The notes under the pieces: generated by a model
What the model was told of the DNA's origin: nothing
Databases searched by the model: none
The model's input: only the letters and a program-made list of their open reading frames with translations
In this document: in pieces, positions 33,069-45,000 of the stretch
Numbering within the stretch: the stretch's first letter is position 1
Layout of the letters: every line of letters begins with the position of its first letter
Assembly (NCBI GenBank): GCA_003116995.1
Contig: BDSL01000074.1
Span: 310,001 to 374,000 of the forward strand
Direction of reading: 5' to 3'
Length of the DNA: 64,000 nt
From: Yamagishiella unicocca
Taxonomy: Eukaryota > Chlorophyta > Chlorophyceae > Chlamydomonadales > Volvocaceae
Made by a program: the position numbers and the translations under genes

Positions 33069-36000
33069 CTAGTCGGCCACGTCGCGAGCCTGGAGCAGCA
33101 GGGCTTTCAGCTGCGGACGCATGGTTTCGGCGCCAAACGTGGAGCCCATGGTGTTGGCCAGCAGCACCATCAGTGCATCGAGCGTGTTCTGGAGCTCCTG
33201 CAGCCGTTGCGGCGGCAGTTGGTTGGAGTGCGTTGCGGGCGGTTAGTTGGTTGGTTGGTTGGCAAATCGAGACGCCCCGGCATGCGTGCGATGGTAGACC
33301 CGTAACAGCAACAGGCAGCTAGACCATCGCAGGCGACGCCTCAGGCCGGCCCCCCGAATGCCCTTGCTGAGGAGGTCGCAGCATTCGGTGGTGACATCAA
33401 AAGCAGCGCCAAGCGCAAACAATGCCGAGGGCAAAAGCCATGAAGCTGAGCGCCTGCTGTAGGACGAGCTGAAGGGGTGGGTGGCTGGCGAGCCGGGGAT
33501 GAGGACCGGGGTGAGGCGAGGGCCCGGACCGGGCAGATCAGGTGCTCACCCTGATGAGGTCGTGGCGGAGCGACTCGCTGAAGGAAAGGTACCACCCCAT
33601 GTGGACTGCGCCGGGGGACACCGCCGCCTCCGCCTCGGCTGCAGCCGTGACCTCCGCTGCGCCGCGCAGCACACCCACCAGCACGTGCCGCGGCCGGCCG
33701 GGCAGCAGCCGGACGTCAGGGTAGGCACCCCGCGGCGTCCTGGCAGCCTCGGGGCCGGCAGTGAAGTCGCCGCTGCGACGCATGGCGGCCACGACACCCG
33801 ATGCCGCGCGGCGGCACTGCGGCGTCGGCGGCTCGGTGGCAGGGCGGCCGCCGCCGCCCTGGCTGCTGTGGCTACAGCCAGCGGGGTGCTGCAGCGCCTG
33901 GCCGCGACTCGCTCCCGCCGCCAGCGCCGCGTGCAGTAGGGTGGTTTCGGAGCGCAGCGCGAAGGGCTGGAGCGCCATTCGATCCAGGGGCGCCCCGCTG
34001 GAGTAGCCCCAGCCAGACAGCGGCCCGTCGGGCAGAGAGGCCGTACTGGGCGGCTGGGCGCCGCCCACCGCGGAGCGAAGTGGAGCCGTGGCAGCGGCGG
34101 CGGCGGCGGCGGCGGCACCCGCGCGGCCAGTAAGTGAGGCCACGGAGAGGGCGACGGCGCCGCCAACGACGGCCGGAGGTGCTGGCGCATTCGCCGGCGC
34201 GTCGTTCGCCGGCGCCGCCGCGCCGCCGCTGCTGGCCGCTTCGACAAGGCGGTTGGCAGCCGGTGGTAGCATGATGACGGCGCGGCCCTGGGAGTCCCGC
34301 GGAAGGAAGGCGGGGTAGGCCAGGACCTCGGCCATTCCCTGCGTCCGGGTTTGGGGCGGGGCTGGGTTTGGATTTGAGGAGGGGGCGCATGCGGGGGCTC
34401 CCGGGCCTGACTGTGCAGTCAGGAGTGACAGACCCGCGGCCTCAACGTCCCCTGCAGGTGTCCCTCCCTCCCTGGAGGTGTCCCTCCCTCCCTGCAGGTG
34501 TCCCTCCCTCCCTGCAGGTGTCCCTCCCTCCCTGCAGGTGTCCCTCCCTCCCTGCAGGTGTCCCTCCCTCCCTGGAGGTGTCCCTCCCTGCAGGTGTCCC
34601 TCCCTCCCTGCAGGTGTCCCTCCCTCCCTGCAGGTGTCCCTCCCTCCCTGCAGGTGTCCCTCCCTCCCTGCAGGTGTCCCTCCCTCCCTGCAGGTGTCCC
34701 TCCCTCCCTGCAGGTGTCCCTCCCTCCCTGCAGGTGTCCCTCCCTGCAGGTGTCCCTCCCTCCCTGCAGGTGTCCCTCCCTCCCTGCAGGTGTCCCTCCC
34801 TCCCTGCAGGTGTCCCTCCCTCCCTGCAGGTGTCCCTCCCTCCCTGCAGGTGTCCCTCCCTCCCTCACCTACCCCTCCGGGGCCATCTCCCATTCTCCCT
34901 AGCCTGACTTTCAGCAACAGCTGCTATGAAAAAAGAAACCTTGCCATGCACCGCGCCTAGAACCCAGCCACACCGAGCTGGGTTCATCACACCGAGAGCT
35001 TAGTAGCCTGGACCCGGATCCCAGCTACCCTAACTGGTCCCTAACCGGTCCCTAACCAGTCCCTAACCAGTCCCTCCCCTCCGTCCCCGGCCCCCACCTG
35101 TGTGCGGTGCGTGAAAAAGTCCGACAAGTGCGCCGCCGCCGCCTCCAGCGCCGCCTCCGGCCCCGCCGCCTGCGCCAGGCAGTCCGCCAGGTCCACCAGC
35201 AGCTGCAGCCGTCCTTCAGAAACAGCGTCGGCCAGCCACCTGCAAAACTGGTAGAGCGTGTCCCTGCGGGCGGCACACGCGGGCGCAGACGCCAAGGCAT
35301 CGGGTTCGTGTAGGGCTGGTGTAGGGTACACGCAAACACTTCTGGATTGCATTGAGGGGGGATCTGCCGACAGCAGCAGGTACTGGTGAGGCGCGCAAAG
35401 GCGGGGCCCCGCTCCAGGATGGGGCGCTCAAGGGCCCCACGCCTCCTGTCTCCTTGCCAGACCAAAGGAGGGGCAAGGGCAACGCCCCCCCATCATCGCT
35501 CACAACACTCCAATTGGCCTCAGATCCGCACATGGGCCGCCCTCCACCTCACAGCACCCCCGAGGGCCCATCGCTCCGGCACAGGCGGCGCACGACACAC
35601 CTGGACAGCTGGAAGAGCTTCTCATCACCGCCCGCGAGGTACAGCATGCCAACTACTTCGCGACCCCCGCCACCGGCGCCACCCGCGTTCGGCGGGAATC
35701 GCTCAATCGCCGCCAGCGGTGCCGAGCCCTCGCTAGCAAACGCTGGCACCACCACTGCTGGGCCAGAACCCATCGCGCGCGCCGTGTCCAGCGGCGAGGG
35801 GGACCTCACCGCACCCGCCTGCGGCGGTGCCAGCAGCGGTACGGCCCAGAAACTGCGCATCTCAGTGTCGTACTCCTCCGCCAGGCGCCGAATGTGCCCC
35901 GGAAGCGACTCCAGGGAGGCGTTGCAACCGCGCGGCGACGGCGCCTGCGTCTGCGGCGTGGAGGGTCGCGGAGTCGATGGTCCCGGAGTCGAGCCGCAGA

Positions 36001-38228
36001 TGATGCTGGGCCGGTCGCCGCGGGCGGCGGCGGCGGCGGCGCCGCCGGGCGAGCCGCGGTCGGAGAACGCCGTCGCCGTCACTGCGCCCACCAGGGCACG
36101 GTTGCCCACGCTCGGGCTGGACCAACGGTCCGTGTACGGCGGCGGTTGGCGGTTGTTGTACGGCTGGGCGCTGGCCTGGCTGGACCAGCGTTCCTGGAAC
36201 ATGCCGGACAGGCCAAAGGCGGTCGAGCTTACGCAACGGGGCTGCGGCGGCGGTGAGGGCTGGCAGGGATGGTGGGCCGGTGTGGAGGTGCGAGCAAAAG
36301 CCCCGCCCCCGCCGCTGCTCCCGCCGTTGCCGGCAGCAGCAGCCGGCAAAGCTGCCGCCACGACGGCGCACGGCGAGCCTGGGGCGCCAAACAGGGAGCC
36401 GCTGCCATTGCCTTTGTCACCACGGCGGCTGCCGGCACCCGCCTGGGGCGACGGCGGCATCGGTCCGCCGCCGCCGCCGCTTTGGGACGGGTTCGACTGG
36501 CTGTAGCAGGGTGCGGCGTTGTTGGCGCAGGCTGGCGGCAGCAGCACGCGTAGCTCTGCCGCGTCCGCGCGCGCGCACAGCCGCGGGACCGCCAGCACCA
36601 GGTCCTCCTCGGCGCAGCCCGAGGCAGCCAGCGTGCAGCTGCAGGACCGCTGAGAGCTGAAGACGTCGACGCTGCGGGGCAGGTGCGGGGTGGGGCGGGG
36701 CAGGTGCGGGCAGGTGCGGGGTGGGGCGGGGCAGGTGCGGGCAGGTGCGGGGTGGGGCGGGGCAGGTGCGGGCAGGTGCGGGGTGGGGCGGGGCAGGTGC
36801 GGGCAGGTGCGGGGTGGGGCGGGGCAGGTGCCGGGCAGGTGCGGGGAGGGGCGGGGCAGCGTGTAGGAAGGCGTGCTTGTCACGTGGCGCGGGCAGGGCG
36901 GAGGTGGGTTAGGGCGAGGTAGGGTTTCGCCACAAGGGGCGTGCGTCGCGGAGGCATGCTCTCCCTGTCTCCCTGGGAGAGGGAGACAGGGAGCCCTGTT
37001 TGGTGGCGCCTGGGCTTCGCGCGACCGCACCGGAATGCTTCACGGCCCAACTGCGCTTATCGGCCCGCCGTGCTGGTGGGGTTGACAGGCGTGCGCACTA
37101 CGCGTGGGCGCGAGTAGAAACCGATGTGGCGAGGGTGGGGTACAGCCTCAGGCGCGAGCCGCTTAATTGCGAGGTTGTGACTCACCAGGCAAACGAAACA
37201 AAGAGCTTGGCCCGCAGCAGGTCGCACAGGCGCTGCAGCTGCAAAGCGGCGCCGCGCTCGTTGCCAGCGACGGCCACCGATAGGCGCCTCAGCTGCGGTG
37301 CACATGGGTGAGTTGCAGAGCGGATGCGTCGGTTCACAGGAAGAATTCAAAACGAGGAGGAACGCGGCGTATGATACAAAGGTAGGCAAGAACCTATTCT
37401 AGGATTAGCTTGTTCAATTTCGGCCGCAGCGTTGTACGGATAGGTACGCACGGCACGCGCAGTACAAGCATGTCACGGAAATTCCCCTGGATATGATACC
37501 CGTGCATGATGATACGCAAAGCTTTGTTCTACGAAGGTAAAGCTCAATGGCGTGCGTGTATTGCTTAAGGCGACTGGCCACGTCATAGGGCTCAAGCTGA
37601 GACACGCCTAGAGTATCCATGCAAGTCGCCCTTCACGTTCAATGCGCTCACTCTACCGGTTGCCGGGGTAGGGTCCTAGGACAGCGTAAAAGGATTTGTC
37701 GCTCGGCCATCCGCCTCCTCAAAACCTTCCTACCTGTCGTCTAGTAGACGGCAATTGATGGCTTTCAAGGCCAAAAACCACAACTTGGCATTTCACGCCC
37801 CGTGTTATTCTGAACCCATCATGCCGTCGTGGTTTTCGTAGAACGTCCGACATCCTAGGTCTACCAACATCTTTTCCAAGGGTTCAGCAAGGCAAAAGAT
37901 TGGCAATTGAGCTTACCTGGCCAACGTCCGTCATAGATGGCCGCGTTCCGTGGCCCTGGAACTGTCGTTCACGAACGCTAGCCGCGCCTCGGTTCCCTTG
38001 GCGGCGCTCCGCTATCACCGTTGGCACATCAGCATTGTATGATTCAATTGCCAAGCTGGTACGCGAGGGCACCGATGACTCCTTGCATTTTGAGGTCGTC
38101 CTCGTTTTAGACGCCCCCGGCCAATGATCGTCTGTGCAGTCGTCGGAAGACCGGCATCCAGCAGCATCATGATTGAATGATGCAACGCCGCATGGTAGGC
38201 ATGCCTGCAGCAGCTGAGGAATTCCCAT
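33069..38228 (-). CDS. Unrecognised seven-exon gene
   Basis: Exons: 38228-37917, 37596-37516 (tentative), 37292-37186, 36671-35601, 35239-35098, 34338-33550, 33197-33069 (stop TAG). All junctions keep phase, giving about 876 residues. The ATG at 38228 starts MGIPQLLQACLPCGVASF, and exon 1 ends at a strong CAG|GTAAGC donor. Structured-looking parts are GNERGAALQLQRLCDLLRAK near 140-160, EEDLVLAVPRLCARADAAEL near 190, SLESLPGHIRRLAEEYDTEM near 400, LADAVSEGRLQLLVDLADCL near 525-545, MGWYLSFSESLRHDLI near 820-835, and the C-terminal helix NTLDALMVLLANTMGSTFGA. The rest is Ala/Gly/Pro-rich. I do not recognise any domain. The gene is divergent from the plus-strand gene at 39038 and may share a promoter region with it. 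Exon 2 has a weak donor and could be wrong. Confidence 0.7.
34452..34866. repeat. 20-bp tandem repeat, about 21 copies
   Basis: The unit TGCAGGTGTCCCTCCCTCCC is nearly invariant, with a few 16-bp short units. It lies in the intron between exons 5 and 6 of the minus-strand gene. On the coding (minus) strand it reads CAGGGAGGGAGGGACACCTG. Confidence 0.95.
36680..36860. repeat. GGGGCAGGTGCGGG-type minisatellite
   Basis: Higher-order repeat of GCGGGGTGGGGCGGGGCAGG / TGCGGGCAGGT, period about 36 bp, directly upstream of the acceptor of exon 4 of the minus-strand gene. Its minus strand is C-rich and may serve as a polypyrimidine tract. Confidence 0.85.
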
Positions 38229-39037
38229 GATCAGCCCTGGGGGCAGCTCCGACTTAGGGATTGGCTACGCCAATAGTATTATTTCGCGTGCGTCAATCGC
38301 ATACTTGGATAACATATATTTCCATGACTGTTGTATGTGCTTGCATCATAAATGCATGGAATCGGATAGAGAAGCATGCATGAGGGTTCCCTTTGCAGCT
38401 GGATGTCGTACAATTCGCTGCGCGTGCGCATGCAACGCAAAGACAACTTTGGCGTGTTTCATGGCATAGTGTTGCATGACTATAACCTGTTTGGCGTTTG
38501 CGCTGTCTATATTGTGTCAGAGGAATCGGGTCCCCAGCACGACAAGCTCTTAGCTGGCACCGTTCGTTGCTGAAGAGAAGACGTGTGTCTCATAGGCGAA
38601 TCCCCAGTAACCTAAGTTGCGTGACTCTACACTGAGACGTTGGTAGTTTGGGCTGCTAGCGCGGTGGGCCGCGCTTGCAAACTTACAGGTCTTCGAGGAA
38701 AACGACACCGTCAGCTGGGGACATATCTATTTCCGCAGAAAGGTAACAATTATTATTATATTGTGTTTGGGTTAGCTGTTGGAATTTCAACGCTAGCCTT
38801 TGGGGCTTGGTGGCGAGGGCTTGCTCGACAGCAAAATTTTCGCTTTGCAGTTGCTCAGTAGCACAACCGGTTTGAGGCACCTTAGTTGAATTCTTCGTTC
38901 GGCCGCTACGCCTGTTGTCGAGCGCACGTTGCCAATTTTTTCGTGGCCGCGGCCCGCCTTTCTCCAGGTCCTTACCGGCAGTCGAACTACCTCTGAACTG
39001 CTTCGATCTCGCCGTACTACGTTTTAATCTCTTGCAG
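38229..39037. other. Divergent intergenic region with a small TM frame
   Basis: Between the two divergent genes lies an AT-richer 0.8 kb. A plus-strand frame from an acceptor-like CTTACAG at about 38690 to a stop at 38861 encodes GTYLFPQKGNNYYYIVFGLA then VGISTLAFGAWWRGLARQQ, a single membrane span with basic tail, as in small mitochondrial subunits. The opposite strand is also open and has a GTAAGT donor at 38686, so strand is uncertain. A second frame (38376-38573) contains DNFGVFHGIVLHDYNLFGVC. None is confirmed. Confidence 0.35.
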
Positions 39038-42000
39038 ATGTCATCGACGTATTCCGCCCAGCCTCCTGAGGCTCGGAGCCCGAGCGACCGAATCCGGTCT
39101 GGACGACTGGACGATGCGGAACTGCTGGCACCGCCAGAGGTGGACCCCGTGCTGGTCAGTTGCGACCGGGGATTTTGGGCGATAGGGCTTTAAAGGATGA
39201 AACACACTCCCTTTGCCACCGGTACCGTGCGCCGTATCTCGGCTTTGTAAACCGACAAGCACAGTGTTGCATAGGCTGAGAGCAAGGGACGAGCAAGAGC
39301 GACGAGGGTGGCTGGGCGCCGTTTCCCCGCCCTTAACTCTTTCGAGGGCCTGGGAGCCTCCGCGTTACCCCACCCTGGGAGCCGCGCGTTACCCCACCCT
39401 GCTCCCCTCCCCTCCCCGCCCTCCCCCTTGCCCTCCCCCTCTGCTCCCACCTCCCCTCCCCACCCCTGTTTTGGAACAGCGCATCCCGCTATTCCCGCAG
39501 AATAACGTCTGAACACAAACACACACCCCTCCCCCCCCTCGCAATCCCCTTCCCGCAGCTCTCCCGCGACATGTTCGCGCAGCCGGCCCCTCGCCCGCCG
39601 CCTGCGCCGCTGACCAACCTTCACCTCAAAAAAGTGGCGCGTCTGGACAGCTCGGCCGCCACCACCGCCGACGGCGCCGGTGGACCCGGCGGCGCCAGCG
39701 GCCACAGCGGCGGCGGCAAGCACAGCGGCAGCGGCGGCCTGCCCGCGTCCGCCCGCAGCGAGCGGGTCGCGCGCAGCGTCGCCGCCAGCTCAGTCCGCGG
39801 CGGCAAGGCGGCGTTCACCGAGGTGTCGGATGAGGAGGTCATCGACGTGGACGGTGGGTTTCGGAGCGGGCAGCGGGTGGCGGGTGGGTTCCGGAGCAGC
39901 GGGCGGGTGGCGGGTGGGTTCCGGAATGGGTAGCGGGTAGCGGGTGGCGGGTGGGTTCCGGAGCGGGTAGCGGGTGGCGGGTGGGTTTTAGAGCAGTTTA
40001 GAGCAGCGGATGGCGGGTGGGTGGGCTGTCGATGGGACAGGCTCAGGGACACAGGCGATGATCTGAGGTTGGGGTGGGGGGAGGGGTTGCTGGCGTGGCC
40101 AAGCCGGGGGTGGGTCGGTGGGTGGGTGGGTGGGTTATGTATTATCGCACGGCCAAACCCACACACTCCCGCCCCATCCACCGCCGCTGATGCACATGCA
40201 CATTCCATTCCCCCCACCAGGCGAGCCCACCACGCTTGCCGACGACGACCTGGACCTGCCGGCCTCCCCTGGAGGAGACGCCGATGACGAGCAGGGGGGC
40301 GGGTACGGCGAGCAAACCCACGGCCGGGGCTCGCCCCACGGCGGCCTGGGCACCAGCGGCATCGCGGGGCTGGGGGACGAATACGGCGGTGGCGTGGACC
40401 CCCTGGAGGAGCTGGAGGCGGACACGCCGGCGGTGAGGCTGGCGGAGGCGACGGCGGACCTGGATGCGGAGTCGCAGGTGCGCTGGGATCCGGGATCCAA
40501 ACGGCGGGGGGGTGGGGGGTTTAAGGAGAATCCGCGAAGGGATGGTTTCGAGGAAGACCCGCGGATGCGAAGGGGTGGGGGGTGGGGGGGGACGGCGGGC
40601 AAGCCACGGTGGGGGTTAGGGGGGAGGGGGTAGAGCGGCAACGCGTGGGCACGAGAGATGAGAGGTATGGGAGGGGGGTGGAGGGCGGGGCCCCGGCCCA
40701 ACGGCCCCCTGAGCGACCGGTGTTCCTGAACGACCGCCCCGCAGGGCGGCAAGGACCCGTGGGTAATGGTCCAGATCGCCCAGATGGTCCTGGGCCAGGC
40801 CAAGGTGGTGTGGCGCACGATGCCGGTGGCTGTGAAGGAGGAGCCGCTGCTGCTGGCCAAGGCGCACTTCTCACTGGCGCGGGCGTACCAGGCACTGGGA
40901 TGCGACAGGCAGGCCTCGGACCACGGAAAGCAGTGAGTGGTGGTGACGGGGGGGGTATAGACCCGATTGCACGACATGCGGAACAGGTGGGGATGGGAAT
41001 CGCTGGAAGCGGGGATGGCTGCGGTGCTGGTTGGAGGGAGGGGAGGAAGGGCAGCCGCCTAAGCCGCCCCTGGCGGATGGGCGGGCCCGGACAGCTATAT
41101 AATCATCAACTACTAACCGCCAACTCCCAACCTCATCGCCCCTAAACCGCCAGGGCGCTGGCTGCCATCCCCCGAGATGTGGCGGACACGGAGGCGGCAC
41201 GGGCCCTGCGGATGGAGGTGCAGGTGGGTGGGTCGGTGGGTCGGTGGGCTCCTGGGGATTGGTCGGCGAGGCGACGGAGCGGGGTCGCAATGTGGGGGCC
41301 ATGTGGGGGCCTGTTGCTGGCCGCGTTGTTAAACAACGATAGCAAGGCGGCATATGGGGTATAACAAAATTAATTCCAAGAACAGAGGCCGAATGTGTCC
41401 GCATGTCCAGAAATGCGAATCTACCATAAAGCGGAAACCCCAAGGTCCACGAGTGCACCCCCCACCACCACCCCTTGCCTTCCTGGCCCCCCTCCCCTCC
41501 CAAACCCCCCTCCTTCCCTCCATCCGTCGGCTGGTCTCTGTCCTCCGTCTCCTATGTCGTGTCACCGGGTCTTCCCGCCACACACCCCCTTTTCCCTCCA
41601 CGGTCAACGGGTTTTATGCCACCCCCTTATGCCACCCCTTTATGCCACCCCGTTATGCCACCCCCTTATGCCACCCCTTTATGCCATCCCCTCTCCTCTC
41701 TTCGCAGGTCATGCGCGCCGAGGCGCTGCTCTCCTCCGCCGCAGTCGCCGGCATCACCTCGGAGGCCGCGTGCAACCAGGCCCGCAAGGCGCTGGCGCTG
41801 CTGGTCAAGGCGGCGGGGCTGCAGGTGAGAGCGGCGCGCTTCGGGGGAGGGAGAGGAAGACCACTTCGGGGAGGGACAGGAAGACCACTTCGGGGGAGGG
41901 AGAGAGCGGGGGTTTAGGAGTTTACGGTTGAGGGAGGGAACCGATGTACGACAACGGAGAGCAACAACCAAGCCGGTGCGGGGGTTCCGAGGGGTACGTG

Positions 42001-45000
42001 CCCGTGTGCGCGTGAAAAACCGTTTGGGACGGGCGCTGCGGGGGAGGGGGAAGCGAGGGGGAAGGCTCGACACCTGACAGTGTCCCCGCCAAAATACACA
42101 ACCCCGCCCCGCCCCCACCCCACCCTCAACCCACCCCACCCTCACCCTCCCAGGAGCCGGTTGCCTGGACCGACCAGGAGGTAGAAGACAACGAGCTAGG
42201 AGGCATTCAGCGAGCCACCATCAGCAACGTAAGGTGGCGGGATACGGTACATGGGGCGTACCTTAACCGTATGGGTGCGGCTGCGGGGTCAGCGGGGGCA
42301 GCGGACCCGCGGGGTGGTGGTGATGGGCGACGGGCAGCCTCCATCCCTGGCTGCTCCCGCCCCCTGCCGACTCCCGCCAGGCTGCGTCCACTTCCTTTGT
42401 CCCGTGCTGCCAACACGCGCCATCTCCAGGGCCTGTGGGCGCCGCGCCTCGCGCCCCTCACTGACCCACGGGTCACCCATACCCCTCGTCCCCTCTCACT
42501 GACCCACGGGTCGCCCGTCGCTGACGCATACGCTCCACACGCAGGTGACCGACATGGGCATCGTGGCGCTGATGGCGCAGTGCCACGGAGTGGTGGCGGA
42601 GATGCGGCTCAGGGGGGCGGAGGCGGCGGAGGGAGGTGGGTCGGGGGGGGAGGAAACGGTCGGAAACTGCCCGATCACGGCACGGATGTCGTACATGGTA
42701 TGACTGGGTGGAGGGAAGTTTTCTCCCAAAGCGATGTAGGGGGTGCTTGCTGGAGGGGATGCGTGTGTCGGACCCAGCCGTGCGGTCCACATGCCGAGAT
42801 GCCAGAGCGGCCTGAGCCCCATCAAGAGCAGCGCAAAGCAAGTGGAGAGGAAGGAAGGCAGCGGCAGGCGGCAGGACGTGCCCTACACACATCAAACTCC
42901 CATCTTCTCAAATCTGGGTGTTAAAAACCCCAACTCCCCTCCCCCCCCTCCACATGCACCCCCCTCCCCCCCCACATGCACCCCCTCCCCCCCCTCCACA
43001 TACACACCCCTCCCCCCCCCACGTACACCACAGAGCGCAAGTCCTCTGTGCGCAGCGCCGAAGAGGCCGCCGCGCGCATGGACCGGCGCACGGAGCGGGG
43101 AGACCCCTTCTACTCGCCCGAGCAGATGGACAAGTACCGGCTGCAGGAACAGCACTTCAGGTATGGCACCCGAACTAGCGGGCCCGAGGCGGCGTGTGAA
43201 TCATAGGCGGGGAGCGAGGAAAACCGTGGACGGGGCGGGGGTGGAGGGGGAGGGTGCAGAAGCAGGGACGTTGGGGCTAGGACTAGGGTCTGGGGGCCGA
43301 GGAGGGTACCTGCATCGCACCCCCGCCCTCTCACGGGGCGAACCACCTGACCAACCGCCCCAACCGCCCCGACTCCAGGGACGAAGTGGACAACCACCAG
43401 TCGGAGGTGGTGCGGCTGGCGGGCGAGGCCGAGCGCGCGTACGACGCCGCCATGTACTGCCTGAACCACGTGATTGACAGGGAGGGAGGCAGGTGCGTCG
43501 CGCGGCGGCGGTACGGCACTACGGCACCCGGGCTGGGGGTGGTTGCTTGCTGTTGTGGCGGTGGTCCAGTTGCCGATCATCACGTCATCAAACCGAGGGG
43601 CTGACGCAGCAGCCTAGAAGGGCGAGCCTGGGCACGGAGGTCAGGTCTCCGTCCCGCATACATACCATCCATACCAGATACATACCCCCACCACCGCCGC
43701 CACCGCCACCGGACTCAGCCAGACCACTGTCCGGTTTGTTCACTGCCCGCGGAGCGGTTTACGCTGACTAGTTGGTGAATGACCACGTCCCACCCTCCCC
43801 CCCGGGGCCGTCCCTTCCCCTTCCAGGCTGGAGGAGGCTCTCGGTCGCGAGGGCAAGCAGGCGCACCCCACCTTCCAGGCCCTGTGGCGCCGATCCGTGG
43901 ACTTCATGTCGGGCATTGGCACCACATACGGTAGGGAGGGGGGGGTATGAGTAGGAACCCGTGGGTCGGCTCTGAAAAAATAAAAACCGATTAAGAAACT
44001 TCGGGCGGGGAGGGCCGGCCCGCTACTCCCTCCAACTCACGCTACTGCCCCCGCCCCTTGGTTTCCCATCAAGGGCTGCGCGTGCCAATGATCTCTCGTC
44101 GAGCCCCATTCCACCCCGCCCACCGACCCGCATCAACCCCCACCGACCCACCGGCCCCCACCGACCCCCGCTGCCCCCCCTCCGCCCCGCAGCCCTCCAG
44201 CGCAAGGACTTCGACCGCCTGTGCATCATCGACGAGATCCTGTCGGCGTACGCGCAGTACGGCTCCAGCTGGCTGCCCGCCGCCCGCCACATCCAGGCCC
44301 TCAAGGACAAGGGCGCGATGCTGGTCGACAAGAGGGACTACGTGAGTGGGAGGAGGGGGAGGACTCCAAGGGGGAACGGGACTCCAGGAGGGGACGGGAC
44401 TCCAGGGGGGAGGGGCTTCAGGGGGGAGGGGCTTCAGGGGGGGCTTCAGGAGGGGGCTCCAGGGGGGGAGGGGCTTCAGGGGGGGGTCAGGAGGGGGCTC
44501 CAGGGGGGGAGGGGCTTCCGGGAGGGAGGGGAGCGGGATCCGAGGGCTAGGGGGTGGGCGACATCACCAGGGGTTGCCGGACTTCGTCGACGAGGGTCCC
44601 CAGTCCTCGGCCTCCCTGCCCGTGTCCTTGGTTTTGCTGACGCGCCCCTGGCCTCGCCTCCGCAGGACGGCGCAACCACCTGCTACGAGCTCCTCACCGA
44701 GGTGGTTTCGGAGCTGTTTGAGAACGACTCTGTTCGCAAGGAGCTGCAGGTGGGGGAGAGGGGGCAGGCAGGGAGGAGGTGTGTGTGTGTGTGGTGCGGT
44801 AGGGGCCGCCCGTACTGACGTCGATAGAGGATTTTGCGCTGTATGATTACGGAATTGTATGTGCTGGTGCACGGAAGTAAGGAGCCCGGGCACGCGTTCC
44901 CTGCGTGCCTTGCCTGTTTGCCTTACCACTACTGCTGCTGTTGCTGCTGCTTGCCTTCATCCCTGACCCCTCCCTCCCCCTCCCCCACCCGCCCTCCAGG